A stretch of 64,000 nt of DNA from the NCBI RefSeq assembly GCF_052114085.1, contig NZ_JBFREB010000001.1, positions 372,001 through 436,000 of the forward strand. The letters are read 5' to 3'. This document shows positions 42,991-51,918 of the stretch, in pieces. A program made the position numbers and the translations under genes. The first letter of the stretch is position 1. Each line of letters begins with the position of its first letter. The notes below the pieces were generated by a model. That model worked only from the letters and a program-made list of their open reading frames with translations. It searched no databases and was not told where the DNA came from. This DNA is from Leifsonia sp052114085. GTDB lineage: Bacteria > Actinomycetota > Actinomycetes > Actinomycetales > Microbacteriaceae.

Positions 42991-44004
42991 CTAGACCGAG
43001 TTGTCTGCGCGGCGTGCCGGGTCCGGCGCGAGGCCGGTCGCATCCAACTCGTCCCAGAGCGCTGCGGGGATCTCCGCCCGGTACCGCGCGACCGTGCTGC
43101 TGACGTGGTCCGCCGTGCGCATCCCTGTGACCACCGAGACCACGGCGGGATGGCGCAGCGGATACTGTATCGCGGCCGCCGGAAGGCTCACGCCGTGCCG
43201 CTCACAGACGTCCGCGATCCGGACGGCGCGATCGATGACCGCCTCGGGGGCGGCGCCGTAGTCGAAGTGCGCGGCGCGGTCCACGGTCTCAGAGCTCAGC
43301 AGCCCGGAGTTGTACACGGCGGCGGCGACGACGCCGACCCCACGCTCGGCGGCGAGCGGGAGCAGGTCGTCCAGCGCCGACGCGTCGAGCAGAGTGAAGC
43401 GGCCGGCGACCATGACGACATCGATGTCCGTCCGACGGACGAACTCGGTCAGCATCGCCGACTGGTTCATCCCTGCCCCGATCGCCCCGACGACTCCCTG
43501 GTCGCGCAGCTCGATGAGCGCGTCCACACCGGTGGTGGAGGCGGCGTCCCAGTGGTCGTCCGGGTCGTGCAGGTAGGCGATATCCAGCCGGTCGGTGCCG
43601 AGCCGGGCGAGTGATGCCTCGACCGAACGGTGGATGCCGTCTCTGCTGAAGTCCCAGACGCGCCGCGTGGCGGCGGGGACCACGAACCCGTCGTCGTCCA
43701 GGCGATCCGCCGTCTCTGGACTGTCCACGAGAAGTCGGCCGACCTTGGAGGAGAGCACGATGGCATCCCGAGCCGTCACGTGGAGCGCCCTGCCCAGCCG
43801 CCCCTCCGAGAGCCCGAGCCCGTAGTGCGGCGCGGTGTCGAAGTAGCGTATGCCGTCGTCGAGGGCGGACGAGACCGCCCTCTGGGAAGCCTCCTCCGTC
43901 GTCTCGCGGAACAGGTTGCCGATTTGGGCTGCTCCGAAGCCGAGTTCGGTGATCTCGGTCCCGTTCCGCAGGGCTCGGGTGGGTAGCGCTGGCGACGACG
44001 TCAT
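42991..44004 (-). CDS. Aldo/keto reductase, L-fucose (D-threo-aldose) 1-dehydrogenase type
   Basis: NAD(P)-dependent dehydrogenase of 337 residues, TIM barrel. The AKR catalytic tetrad is visible: Asp and Tyr in YFDTAPHYGLGLSE, Lys in VLSSKVGRLL and His in IAYLHDPDD. The overall pattern, including LGFGAAQIGNL and ALHVTARDAIVLSSK, is that of actinobacterial and pseudomonad L-fucose/D-threo-aldose 1-dehydrogenases that oxidise L-fucose, L-galactose or D-arabinose to the lactone. Fits the first oxidation step before the lactonase at 52250. Its start (44004) is divergent from the dehydrogenase at 44082, with an operator between; a TAGACT six bases before the ATG suggests a leaderless transcript. 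Confidence 0.85.
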   Translation of the reverse strand: MTSSPALPTRALRNGTEITELGFGAAQIGNLFRETTEEASQRAVSSALDDGIRYFDTAPHYGLGLSEGRLGRALHVTARDAIVLSSKVGRLLVDSPETADRLDDDGFVVPAATRRVWDFSRDGIHRSVEASLARLGTDRLDIAYLHDPDDHWDAASTTGVDALIELRDQGVVGAIGAGMNQSAMLTEFVRRTDIDVVMVAGRFTLLDASALDDLLPLAAERGVGVVAAAVYNSGLLSSETVDRAAHFDYGAAPEAVIDRAVRIADVCERHGVSLPAAAIQYPLRHPAVVSVVTGMRTADHVSSTVARYRAEIPAALWDELDATGLAPDPARRADNSV

Positions 44005-44025
44005 GTGCCCAGTCTATTCCAATGA

Positions 44026-44038
44026 GCATACGTATTAT
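44026..44038. promoter_or_regulatory. GntR operator between aldo/keto reductase and Zn-dehydrogenase genes
   Basis: GCATACGTATTAT contains the ATACGTAT core (44028-44035). It overlaps a -10-like TATTAT (44033-44038) for the rightward genes, so binding would block them and probably the leftward gene as well. Confidence 0.7.
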
Positions 44039-44081
44039 GTTTGGATGGTCCAAGGATTCAATGAGGAAGGAGCACCCGGCG

Positions 44082-45098
44082 ATGCTGGCGGCGAAGTACA
44101 CAGGTGAGCGGACCATCACGGTCGAGGAGCAGGAACCCAGCGAACTGAAGCCGGGGGAGGTGCGCATCGCGGTGGCCTACGTGGGGATCTGCGGAACCGA
44201 CCTCCATGTGTTCCACGGCGACATGGATGCGCGGGTGACCATGCCGGCGACGATCGGGCACGAAATGTCGGGCACCATCCTCGAGCTGGGCTCCGGCGTG
44301 GAGGGATGGGCGGTCGGCGACGCTGTGACCGTCATGCCTCTGGACTGGGACGGGACCTGCCCGGCGTGCCTGGCCGGCAATCAGCACATCTGCCAGAACC
44401 TCGACTTCATCGGCATCGACACCCCGGGGGCGTTGCAGGAGACGTGGAACGTCCCCGCGTCGACGCTGGTCCGCCTTCCGCAGGAGATCTCGCTGCGGGA
44501 CGCCGCCCTGGTGGAGCCGGTCGCCGTCGCCGTGCACGATGTCCGCCGTTCCGAGCTGGCGCCGGGCGACAAAGCCGTGGTCATCGGCGCCGGACCGATC
44601 GGCGTGCTCATCGCGACGGTGGCCACCGCCTTCGGTGCCGACGTCGTGATCGCGGAGATCGATCCGAACCGTCGTGCGGCCGCGGCCGAGATGGGGCTGC
44701 AGACAGTGGACCCGTCGTCCGTCGACCAGGTCGCCTGGGTCGAGGACTGGACCGGGGGAGCCGGAGCGGACGTCGTCTTCGAGGTGTCGGGCTCTGCGGC
44801 CGCAGTGCTCGGTGCGACCTCGCTTGCGAAGGTGCGGGGCACGCTCGTGGTCGTCGCGATCCACTCGCAGCCGCGACCCATCGACCTCCATCGCCTGTTC
44901 TGGCGGGAACTCCGGATTCTCGGGGCCCGAGTGTACGAGCGCCCGGACTTCGAGCGTGCGGTCCAACTGGTCGCGGAGGGTGCCATTCCGGCCGGCCGCC
45001 TCATCACCAGTGTCGTGCCGCTGACGGAGGTGGCCTCCGCGTTCGAGGTGCTCGAAGCGGGACAGGCCATGAAGCTCCTGGTCGAGGTGGCATCGTGA
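44082..45098 (+). CDS. Zn-dependent medium-chain dehydrogenase
   Basis: 338 residues, MDR superfamily, sugar- or threonine-dehydrogenase-like. Catalytic zinc region GICGTDLHVFHG and GHEMSG; Rossmann motif VIGAGPIGVL near 170. The structural zinc lobe reads DGTCPACLAGNQHIC: three cysteines with Asp where the first Cys of the usual four stands. Start ATG 44082 (MLAAKYTGER) follows GGAAGGAG; in-frame ATGs at 44022 and 44061 are possible. It leads the operon with SDR, aldolase and kinase, so it likely oxidises a secondary alcohol of a sugar acid, as L-galactonate or keto-deoxy-sugar-acid dehydrogenases do; the exact step is open. Confidence 0.85.
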   Translation: MLAAKYTGERTITVEEQEPSELKPGEVRIAVAYVGICGTDLHVFHGDMDARVTMPATIGHEMSGTILELGSGVEGWAVGDAVTVMPLDWDGTCPACLAGNQHICQNLDFIGIDTPGALQETWNVPASTLVRLPQEISLRDAALVEPVAVAVHDVRRSELAPGDKAVVIGAGPIGVLIATVATAFGADVVIAEIDPNRRAAAAEMGLQTVDPSSVDQVAWVEDWTGGAGADVVFEVSGSAAAVLGATSLAKVRGTLVVVAIHSQPRPIDLHRLFWRELRILGARVYERPDFERAVQLVAEGAIPAGRLITSVVPLTEVASAFEVLEAGQAMKLLVEVAS

Positions 45099-45856
45099 AT
45101 CCGTTCGACCTCAGTGGCCGGCTCGCGGTCGTCACAGGGGCGAAGCGCGGGATCGGCTTCGCCATCGCGGAGGCGCTCGCAGCCGCCGGGGCGGACATCA
45201 TCGGCGTCTCGGCGACGCTCGATCCGGCGTCGTCGGCCATCGGCGACCGCGTGCGCGAGCTCGGGCGTGAGTTCGAAGGACACCGGGTCGACTTCGCCGA
45301 CCGCTCGCAGGTGACGGAGTTCGCCGCAGCCCTGGGTTCCCGGGAGCGGCCCGTCGACATCCTGGTGAACAACGCGGGCACCATCCGTCGGGCGCCCGCT
45401 GTGCAGCATCCACTGGACTGGTTCGACGAGGTGCTCGAGGTGGACCTCACCAGCGGCTTCGTGCTCAGCCAGGCGATCGGGACACGGATGCTGGAGGCCG
45501 GCTCGGGCCGGATCATCTTCACCGCCTCCCTTCTGTCCTTCCAGGGCGGCGTCACCGTTCCCGGATATGCGGCGGCCAAGTCAGGCGTCGCGGGACTCGT
45601 GCGCGCACTGTCGAACGAGTGGGCCTCGGCCGGCGTGACGGTCAACGGGATCGCGCCCGGGTACATCGCGACGGACAACACGCAGGCATTGCAGGACGAC
45701 CCCGATCGCTCGCGCTCGATCCTGGAGAGGATCCCCGCGGGCCGGTGGGGGCGTGCGGAAGACCTCGGCGGAGCGGCCGTCTTCCTTGCGTCGGATGCCG
45801 CACGGTACGTCTCCGGGGCGATCCTCCCCGTCGACGGCGGGTGGCTCGGCCGATGA
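45095..45856 (+). CDS. SDR dehydrogenase, KduD-like
   Basis: Short-chain dehydrogenase, 253 residues. Cofactor motif VTGAKRGIGFA at 11-21, NNAGTIRR at about 88, catalytic serine in FTASLLSF and the YAAAK dyad. NNAGTIRRAPA is typical of 2-deoxy-gluconate/2-keto-3-deoxy-gluconate dehydrogenases (KduD). Start GTG 45095 overlaps the upstream stop; stop overlaps the aldolase start. In L-hexonate routes a KduD-like enzyme inverts or oxidises C5 of the keto-deoxy acid so that KDG can be formed. That role is inferred from neighbours. Confidence 0.87.
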   Translation: MNPFDLSGRLAVVTGAKRGIGFAIAEALAAAGADIIGVSATLDPASSAIGDRVRELGREFEGHRVDFADRSQVTEFAAALGSRERPVDILVNNAGTIRRAPAVQHPLDWFDEVLEVDLTSGFVLSQAIGTRMLEAGSGRIIFTASLLSFQGGVTVPGYAAAKSGVAGLVRALSNEWASAGVTVNGIAPGYIATDNTQALQDDPDRSRSILERIPAGRWGRAEDLGGAAVFLASDAARYVSGAILPVDGGWLGR

Positions 45857-46458
45857 TCGCGCTCGATCCGATCCTGCCGGTGGTGGTCATCGACCGCGCC
45901 GAAGATGCAGAGCGGCTGGGGGAGGCCCTTCTCCTGGGCGGCATCCGGCAGGCCGAGATAACGTTGCGGACGCCCGCGGCGCTCGACGCTCTGCGGTCGA
46001 TGGCCCGCATCGCCGGTCTGCGGGTCGGCGCCGGCACGGTGCTGGATGCCGGGCAGGCGGAGGCGGTCATCGACGCCGGGGCATCGTTCGTGGTGAGTCC
46101 GGGTCTGGCCGAGGACGTCGTCGCCGTGTGCGTGCGGCGGGGCGTCCCCGTCGTGCCGGGGGTGGCGACGGCCACGGAGGTGATGCGCGCACGGGGCCTG
46201 GGCCTGCGGACGGTGAAGTTCTTTCCGGCGGAGGCCTCCGGGGGCACCGCCGCCCTCTCCGCTTTGGCGTCGGTCTTCCCCGACATGAGTTTCGTGCCGA
46301 CCGGCGGGATCGGCGCCGCCCGGGCGCGCGATTATGCGGCGCTGCCGTCGGTCGCGGCGGTCGGCGGAAGCTGGATGGTGCCGCGCGCTGCTATCGCCGC
46401 GGGCGACTTCACGGCCGTGACAGAGCTCTGCCGTAACGCGGTGGAGGCCGCCGGATGA
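45853..46458 (+). CDS. eda: KDPG/KHG aldolase (Eda family)
   Basis: Class I aldolase of 201 residues that splits 2-keto-3-deoxy-6-phosphogluconate (or a stereoisomer) to pyruvate and glyceraldehyde 3-phosphate. Glutamate and phosphate arginine lie in QAEITLRTPAA (about 36-46), and the Schiff-base lysine in TVKFFPAEASGG (about 121). GTGGIGA-like FVPTGGIGAARA closes the barrel. Coupled by four-base overlaps to the SDR and kinase genes. Confidence 0.92.
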   Translation: MIALDPILPVVVIDRAEDAERLGEALLLGGIRQAEITLRTPAALDALRSMARIAGLRVGAGTVLDAGQAEAVIDAGASFVVSPGLAEDVVAVCVRRGVPVVPGVATATEVMRARGLGLRTVKFFPAEASGGTAALSALASVFPDMSFVPTGGIGAARARDYAALPSVAAVGGSWMVPRAAIAAGDFTAVTELCRNAVEAAG

Positions 46459-47405
46459 GCGGGCACGTCCTGACCTTCGGCGAGACGATGGGCCTGTTCC
46501 GCGCCTCCGAGATCGGAGGCTTGGACGACGTCGACTCCGCGCGCATCGCCACTGGGGGAGCCGACAGCAATGTCGCGATCGGGCTCAGCAGGCTGGGCGT
46601 CCGCACGGTCTGGGCGGGGCGGGTGGGAGCCGACGCGCTCGGCCGGAGAGTAGTGCGCGACATCCGCGGGCAGGGAGTGGAGACGCGGGCCGTCGTGGAT
46701 CCCGTCGCGACGACCGGGCTGATGGTCAAGGAGAAGCCGACGCCGCACACGACCCGCGTCTGGTTCTACCGGGCGGGCAGCGCGGGCAGTCGCCTGCAGC
46801 CGGAGGATGTCGATCCGGTCCTCATCGATACCGCGGCCCTGGTGCACGTCACCGGCATCACAGCCTCCCTCTCGGATTCCGCCCGGGACACCGTGCGGGC
46901 CGTCATCGAGCGTGCCCGCGCCTCCGGCGTGCCCGTGTCGTTCGACGTGAACCACCGCAGCGCACTCTGGCGGACAGGCGACCCCGGTCCTCTGTACCGC
47001 GAGCTCGCGTCCGCCGCCGACCTCTGCTTCGCAGGCGAGGACGAGGCGGCGCTTCTGACCGGAGCCGACCCGGAAGACAGCGAGGCCCTGCTTGATGGGA
47101 TGCTGGCGCTGGGCGTATCCACCGCGGTGCTGAAGCGAGGGGCGAGCGGAAGCATCGCACGTCGCGCGATCGAACGGGCCGAGCGCCCGGCGCTTCGCGT
47201 CCCGGTGGTCGACACTGTCGGCGCGGGGGATGCGTACGTCGCCGGCTTCCTGGCAGGGTGGCTCCGCGGCGACGAGTTGGCCGAGTGCGTGCGGGTCGCC
47301 ACAGCGGCCGGAGCCTTCGCCTGCACGGGCATGGGCGACTGGGAGAGCATGCCGCGCGCTGACGACCTGGCCCTGCTCGATGGCGCGGATCCGGTCGCCC
47401 GCTGA
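46455..47405 (+). CDS. kdgK: 2-keto-3-deoxygluconate kinase (PfkB family)
   Basis: Sugar kinase of 316 residues. Substrate loop GGADSNVAIGLSRLG at the N-terminus, FDVNHRSALW, and the C-terminal anion-hole motif DTVGAGDAYVAGF with the catalytic Asp. The N-terminal FGETMGLFRA pattern is typical of KdgK. It phosphorylates KDG to feed the aldolase encoded just upstream. Last gene of the four-gene operon from 44082. Confidence 0.9.
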   Translation: MSGHVLTFGETMGLFRASEIGGLDDVDSARIATGGADSNVAIGLSRLGVRTVWAGRVGADALGRRVVRDIRGQGVETRAVVDPVATTGLMVKEKPTPHTTRVWFYRAGSAGSRLQPEDVDPVLIDTAALVHVTGITASLSDSARDTVRAVIERARASGVPVSFDVNHRSALWRTGDPGPLYRELASAADLCFAGEDEAALLTGADPEDSEALLDGMLALGVSTAVLKRGASGSIARRAIERAERPALRVPVVDTVGAGDAYVAGFLAGWLRGDELAECVRVATAAGAFACTGMGDWESMPRADDLALLDGADPVAR

Positions 47406-47409
47406 GGTG

Positions 47410-47439
47410 TTGGCAAACATCATACGTATGCTCTATAGT
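47410..47439 (+). promoter_or_regulatory. ABC-operon promoter with GntR operator in the spacer
   Basis: -35 TTGGCA (47410-47415), 18-base spacer, -10 TATAGT (47434-47439). The operator CATACGTATG (47421-47430) sits inside the spacer, so repressor and RNA polymerase binding are mutually exclusive. Confidence 0.85.
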
Positions 47440-47492
47440 CGAACCACGCCTCCTCGGAGTCGTCAACGAAGTCGACAAGACAAGGACATCTC

Positions 47493-48866
47493 ATGGTCGG
47501 AATCCACACTGTGGTGCGTTCACGCCGTCGCTCGGCGCTGACCGTGGCCGCACTTGGCGCCGCGACGGCGCTCCTGGCTCTCACCGGTTGCAGTACCGGT
47601 GGGAGCTCGGCGAACGGGTCGTACGGCTTTCCCGAAGCCAAGCAGGACACCTCCTCGACGATCACCGTCTGGGTGGACGCGGACCGTCAGGCCGCGGCGA
47701 AGGCATTCGAGAAGGCGAACCCGGACACCAAGATCAAGGTCGTCACCTACGACGGCTCCGCGAACGGGTCCAACTCGTTCCGCACCAAAATGCAGCTCTT
47801 CGATCGCGCCGGCAGCGGCTGGCCGGACGTCGTGTTCTCCAGCCAGAACAACGACGCATCCTGGGCGAGCCAGAAGACCAACGGCAAGCAGGCATTCGCC
47901 GCCCAGCTCGACAAGGGTCTCGTGCCCAAGGACACGCTCGACGGCTTCACCCCGGGCGCGCTGAACCCGTGCACGGTCGAGGGACACGTCTACTGCCTCC
48001 GCAACGACCTCGCTCAGGCGGTGCTCTGGTACGACAAGGCCCAGATGGACAAGTTCGGTTACACCGTTCCCACCACCTGGGAGGAGTACCAGGCGCTCGG
48101 CGAGAAGGTCGCCAAGGAGCACCCCGGCTACATCGTCGGGACCGCGGGTGACGCGTGGACGCCGGAGGTGTTCATGTGGGCCAGCAAGTGCCAGGCCAAC
48201 GACATCACCGGCCCGAAGGCCGTGACCGTGAAGACGGACAGCGACGAGTGCAAGCGTGCCGCGTCGATGCTCGACACTCTGCGCGAGAACGGCACGGTAC
48301 CCAACATCAGCGTGTTCACTCCGGAGTTCGTCAAGAGCTATGCGGGCAAGGTGCTGATGATGCCCGGCCCGGCCTGGTACGCCGGCGCCATCTTCAACAA
48401 CCCGCAGTCCCTGAACGTGCCTGCCGGTGAGCTGGGCGTCGCCGCTCCGCTTCCCTGGAAGGGCGAGGACAAGGCCGTGACCGGCAACGTCGGCGGCGGC
48501 ACCTGGTTCATCTCGAGCCACTCGAAGAACCTGAAAGCCGCTGAGAAGTTCGCCCAGTTCGTCACGACGGACGACGCGTACCAGGTCGAGGTCGCGCCCG
48601 GATACCCGGCGTACGCCGCTGCCGCGAAGAAGTGGGTGGAGAAGCAGGAGTCCAGCAAGTACTTCGCCACATCTCTGCAGCCCGTCGCCACCGCCGCCTC
48701 GCAGGTCTGGGACGGCTGGGGATATGGCATCTTCAGTCAGGAAGCGGTCTGGGCGAAGACGATGACGCCCGCCATCACCGGCGGCAAGTCGATCGTCAGC
48801 CTCCTGCCGACCTGGCAGCAGGCCATCGAGAACCAGGCCAAGGTCGACGGATACAAGGTGAACTGA
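47493..48866 (+). CDS. Sugar ABC transporter substrate-binding lipoprotein (CUT1)
   Basis: Extracellular solute-binding protein, 457 residues. Lipobox LALTGC with Cys33. MalE-like features: TITVWVDADRQAAAKAFEKA, GWPDVVFSSQNN, WYDKAQMDKFGYTVPTTWEEY and GNVGGGTWFISSHSKN. Two cysteine pairs (PCTVEGHVYC; KCQ...EC) may form disulfides. Part of the GntR regulon; the ligand is presumably the L-sugar or an oligosaccharide released by the GH141-like enzyme. Confidence 0.92.
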   Translation: MVGIHTVVRSRRRSALTVAALGAATALLALTGCSTGGSSANGSYGFPEAKQDTSSTITVWVDADRQAAAKAFEKANPDTKIKVVTYDGSANGSNSFRTKMQLFDRAGSGWPDVVFSSQNNDASWASQKTNGKQAFAAQLDKGLVPKDTLDGFTPGALNPCTVEGHVYCLRNDLAQAVLWYDKAQMDKFGYTVPTTWEEYQALGEKVAKEHPGYIVGTAGDAWTPEVFMWASKCQANDITGPKAVTVKTDSDECKRAASMLDTLRENGTVPNISVFTPEFVKSYAGKVLMMPGPAWYAGAIFNNPQSLNVPAGELGVAAPLPWKGEDKAVTGNVGGGTWFISSHSKNLKAAEKFAQFVTTDDAYQVEVAPGYPAYAAAAKKWVEKQESSKYFATSLQPVATAASQVWDGWGYGIFSQEAVWAKTMTPAITGGKSIVSLLPTWQQAIENQAKVDGYKVN

Positions 48867-48867
48867 T

Positions 48868-49809
48868 ATGACCATCGCTCCTCCGAGCGATCAGCTGGCC
48901 GCCGGCGCTGCAGAGCGCCGGCGGTCAGTCGGGCGAAGCGGCCGCGCGCCCGGGCGTACCCCGGTCGGCTACGTCTTCGTCTCGCTCTACGCTCTGCTCG
49001 CCATCGCGTTCGGTATCCTCCCGGCGCTCTACGCGGTGCTGCTCGCCTTCACCAACACGGACGGCGGATTCGCCGGCCTCGACAACTTCGTCAAGGTTGT
49101 GACCGACTTCCGGTTCTGGCCCGCGGTGCTGCACGTGACGATCTACCTCATCATCTGGCTGATCGCCCTCCTCATCTTCGTGGTGCTGTTGTCCCTGGTG
49201 GTCCACGCGCTCCGGGTCCGCTGGGCCAGCACCACGTTCCGCTTCATCTACTACCTGCCGGGCGCGCTCGCCGGTGCGTCCAGCGTCCTGCTCTGGCTGT
49301 TCGTGCTCGACCCGACCGCCAGCCCGGTCAGTGGGCTGCTCCGCCTGATGGGGCTGAACAGCTTCGTGGAGGTGATCCAGCCAGGGAACCTTCCCGCAAT
49401 CTTCGCCATCATCGCGTTCTGGACGGGAGCCGGCGGCTGGATCGTGATCATGTACGGCGCGCTGAACAACATCAGCACCGAGGTGATCGAGGCGGCCCGG
49501 ATCGACGGGGCCAACGCGGTCCAGGTCGCGCTGCGCATCCAGCTGCCGATGCTGCGCAAGTGGATCGCGTACATGGGGGTGATGTCGCTGGCCGCCGGGA
49601 CGCAGCTGTTCGTCGAACCCCAGCTGCTCAGCCAGGCCAGCAACGCGGTCGTGCCCAACGACTACTCGCTCAACCAGCTCGCCTACCAGTACGCCTTCCA
49701 GCAGAACGACTTCAACGGCGCCGCCGCGATCTCGCTCATTCTGCTGATCGTCGCGCTCCTGCTCTCCTGGGTGTTCGTCACCCGCGGCGGCCTCTTCGAG
49801 AAGGAATGA
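48868..49809 (+). CDS. Sugar ABC transporter permease 1 (MalF-like)
   Basis: 313 residues, six predicted helices after a basic Arg-rich N-terminus. EAA loop EVIEAARIDGANAVQVALRI near residue 205. One base separates it from the binding-protein stop, so translation is coupled. Confidence 0.93.
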   Translation: MTIAPPSDQLAAGAAERRRSVGRSGRAPGRTPVGYVFVSLYALLAIAFGILPALYAVLLAFTNTDGGFAGLDNFVKVVTDFRFWPAVLHVTIYLIIWLIALLIFVVLLSLVVHALRVRWASTTFRFIYYLPGALAGASSVLLWLFVLDPTASPVSGLLRLMGLNSFVEVIQPGNLPAIFAIIAFWTGAGGWIVIMYGALNNISTEVIEAARIDGANAVQVALRIQLPMLRKWIAYMGVMSLAAGTQLFVEPQLLSQASNAVVPNDYSLNQLAYQYAFQQNDFNGAAAISLILLIVALLLSWVFVTRGGLFEKE

Positions 49810-49811
49810 CC

Positions 49812-50714
49812 ATGACAGCACTCACCGGCGATCGCCGTCGCGCCAACCTGCGCGGGTGGAGCGGGCGCTCCATCGCGGGCATCATCCTGGTCCTCTTCGT
49901 CCTGTTCTTCGCCATTCCCATCGTCTGGTTGCTGTTCGCGGTGACCAAGTCGTCGCATGCGCTGATCGTGAACAACCCGTTCTCGCTCGGGTCGTGGGAT
50001 GACTTCGTGGCCAACTGGAACCAGCTGTTCGGGTTCCAGGACGGAGCCGTGACGACCTGGATCGGCAACTCGGCTCTGTACACGGTCGGCGCGCTCCTGA
50101 TCACCCTGCTGGTCAGCATCCCCGCCGGTTATGCTCTCGCTCTGACCGAGTTCCGCCTCCGCAAGGCGATCCTGGTGCTGACCCTGGTGGTGATGCTCAT
50201 CCCCAGCACCGCGCTGGTGCTGCCGATCTTCCTGGAGCTGAACACCGTCGGCTTGATCGGGAGCCCGCTCTCGGTGATCCTCCCGATGTCGTTCTTCCCG
50301 TTCGGCGTCTACCTGACCTACATCTACTTCTCGACCAGCATCCCCCGCGACCTTCTGGCCGCGGCCAGGATCGACGGCTGCAGCGAGCTTCAGGTGTTCC
50401 TGCGCGTCGCCCTGCCGCTCGCTACGCCCGTGGTGGCCCTGGTCGCGTTCTTCAGCTTCGTCCAGAACTGGAACAACTTCTTCCTGCCGTTCGTCATGCT
50501 GCCGTCCAGCGACGGCTATCCGGTTCAGGTCGGGCTCACGTCGCTGCTGGCGGCGACGCCCGCCTTCAACCCCAGCTCGGCCGGATCGGACTCGGTCCAG
50601 CTACCCACCCTGGCGCTGGCCACGATCGTGTCGATCCTGCCCGTCCTCATCGTCTTCCTCTTCTCCCAGCGTTTCCTCGTCTCGGGGATGACGGCAGGAG
50701 GGACGAAGGAATGA
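49812..50714 (+). CDS. Sugar ABC transporter permease 2 (MalG-like)
   Basis: 300 residues, six helices. EAA loop DLLAAARIDGCSELQVFLRV and C-terminal QNWNNFFLPFVM. ATG 49812 is six bases after AGAAGGA; an ATG at 49806 touches that site. No ATPase gene follows, so the importer must borrow a shared one. Confidence 0.93.
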   Translation: MTALTGDRRRANLRGWSGRSIAGIILVLFVLFFAIPIVWLLFAVTKSSHALIVNNPFSLGSWDDFVANWNQLFGFQDGAVTTWIGNSALYTVGALLITLLVSIPAGYALALTEFRLRKAILVLTLVVMLIPSTALVLPIFLELNTVGLIGSPLSVILPMSFFPFGVYLTYIYFSTSIPRDLLAAARIDGCSELQVFLRVALPLATPVVALVAFFSFVQNWNNFFLPFVMLPSSDGYPVQVGLTSLLAATPAFNPSSAGSDSVQLPTLALATIVSILPVLIVFLFSQRFLVSGMTAGGTKE

Positions 50715-50742
50715 CCGCGTCCACACGCAAGGAGAACCACCG

Positions 50743-51918
50743 ATGAAGATCACCGGCTACCGCAGCATCATGACGGTCCACGACTGGGGCCGGGTCACGG
50801 GCGACGTCAACGGTGTGCAGAGCGGCGACACCACTCCCGTCCCGATTCTCATCCTGGAGACGGACAGCGGGCTCGAGGGTATCGGGATGGGCGCGCACTC
50901 CGACATCGCGCGGGTCTTCCCCGCGGTCGAGGGCGAGGACCCGCGGTCCGTGGTCGCCCTCTACGACCGGATGCTGGACTGGGTGTTCAAGGCGGGCCAC
51001 TCGGGCAGCACGTTCGGCACGATCGGCGCCATCGACATGGCGCTCTGGGACCTCAAGGCCAAGGCTGCTGACGAGCCGTTGTGGCGCACGCTGGGCGCTC
51101 GCGAGCGCTTCGTGCCCGGCTACGCGTCCGGGCTCGAGTACGGCCTGACCGACGACGAGCTGGTGCAGCTGTACGGCGAGTTCGCTGATCGTGGCTTCAA
51201 GGCTGGAAAGCTCAAGGGCGGGCGTGACCTGGATCGGGACCTCCCGCGCCTGGAGATCATGCGCGAGGTGCTCAGCCGCAACTCCCGGCATCCCGCCATC
51301 ATGTTCGACGTGAACGAGTCGTGGAATCACGCGCAGGCGGCCCGCTACATCGGCGCCATCGAGGAACGGATGGACCTCACCTGGGTGGAGGAGCCGCTGC
51401 GGCGCTGGGATGCCGCGGGGATGGCGGCACTGCGGGGCAAGATCCGGGCGGCGATCGCCAGCGGTGAGAACCTCACCGGTCTGGAGCAGTACCGTCCGCT
51501 GCTGGACGCCAACGCGCTTGACATCGTCCAGGTCGGCAACGTCTGGGGCATCACCCACTTCTTGCGGGTTGCGACACTGGCGCACGGCCACGACCTCCCT
51601 GTGAGCCCGGTGGCGTTCAACACCAATCCGGTCGCGCACGCGGCGGCAGCGGTGCCCAACCTGCTCACCTTCGAGGTGCAGGATCTCCGCTTCCCCGTCG
51701 GGCTGGATGTGGACCAGGAGTTCGACGACGGAGGAATCGTGCTGGGCGACCGCCCAGGGCTCGGCATCATCGTCAACGAGTCGGAGATCTCCGACGCCGG
51801 CTCGTCGCTTCTCCCCCCTGCGACCGGTCCCCACGTCCGGCCCGAGCGGGCGGCCCTGCGCCTGGTGGCAGAGCCCGACGTGATCGACGACCCGACCGTT
51901 CCGGCTAGGGTCTCGTGA
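50743..51918 (+). CDS. Enolase-superfamily sugar-acid dehydratase lacking the Asp-His dyad
   Basis: 391 residues, mandelate racemase/muconate lactonizing enzyme fold; in this operon it should dehydrate the sugar acid made by the lactonase. Visible: KxK base motif in FKAGKLKGG, metal ligands in FDVNESW, WVEEPLRRW and ASGENLTG. Odd: where racemase-type members have Asp (PDxxRxGG region) and His (SPH), this protein reads IVQVGNVWGITHF and PVSPVAFNTN, so both residues of the second base seem missing. It may belong to a divergent dehydratase or cycloisomerase subgroup. Start ATG 50743 follows AAGGAGAA. Confidence 0.82.
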   Translation: MKITGYRSIMTVHDWGRVTGDVNGVQSGDTTPVPILILETDSGLEGIGMGAHSDIARVFPAVEGEDPRSVVALYDRMLDWVFKAGHSGSTFGTIGAIDMALWDLKAKAADEPLWRTLGARERFVPGYASGLEYGLTDDELVQLYGEFADRGFKAGKLKGGRDLDRDLPRLEIMREVLSRNSRHPAIMFDVNESWNHAQAARYIGAIEERMDLTWVEEPLRRWDAAGMAALRGKIRAAIASGENLTGLEQYRPLLDANALDIVQVGNVWGITHFLRVATLAHGHDLPVSPVAFNTNPVAHAAAAVPNLLTFEVQDLRFPVGLDVDQEFDDGGIVLGDRPGLGIIVNESEISDAGSSLLPPATGPHVRPERAALRLVAEPDVIDDPTVPARVS

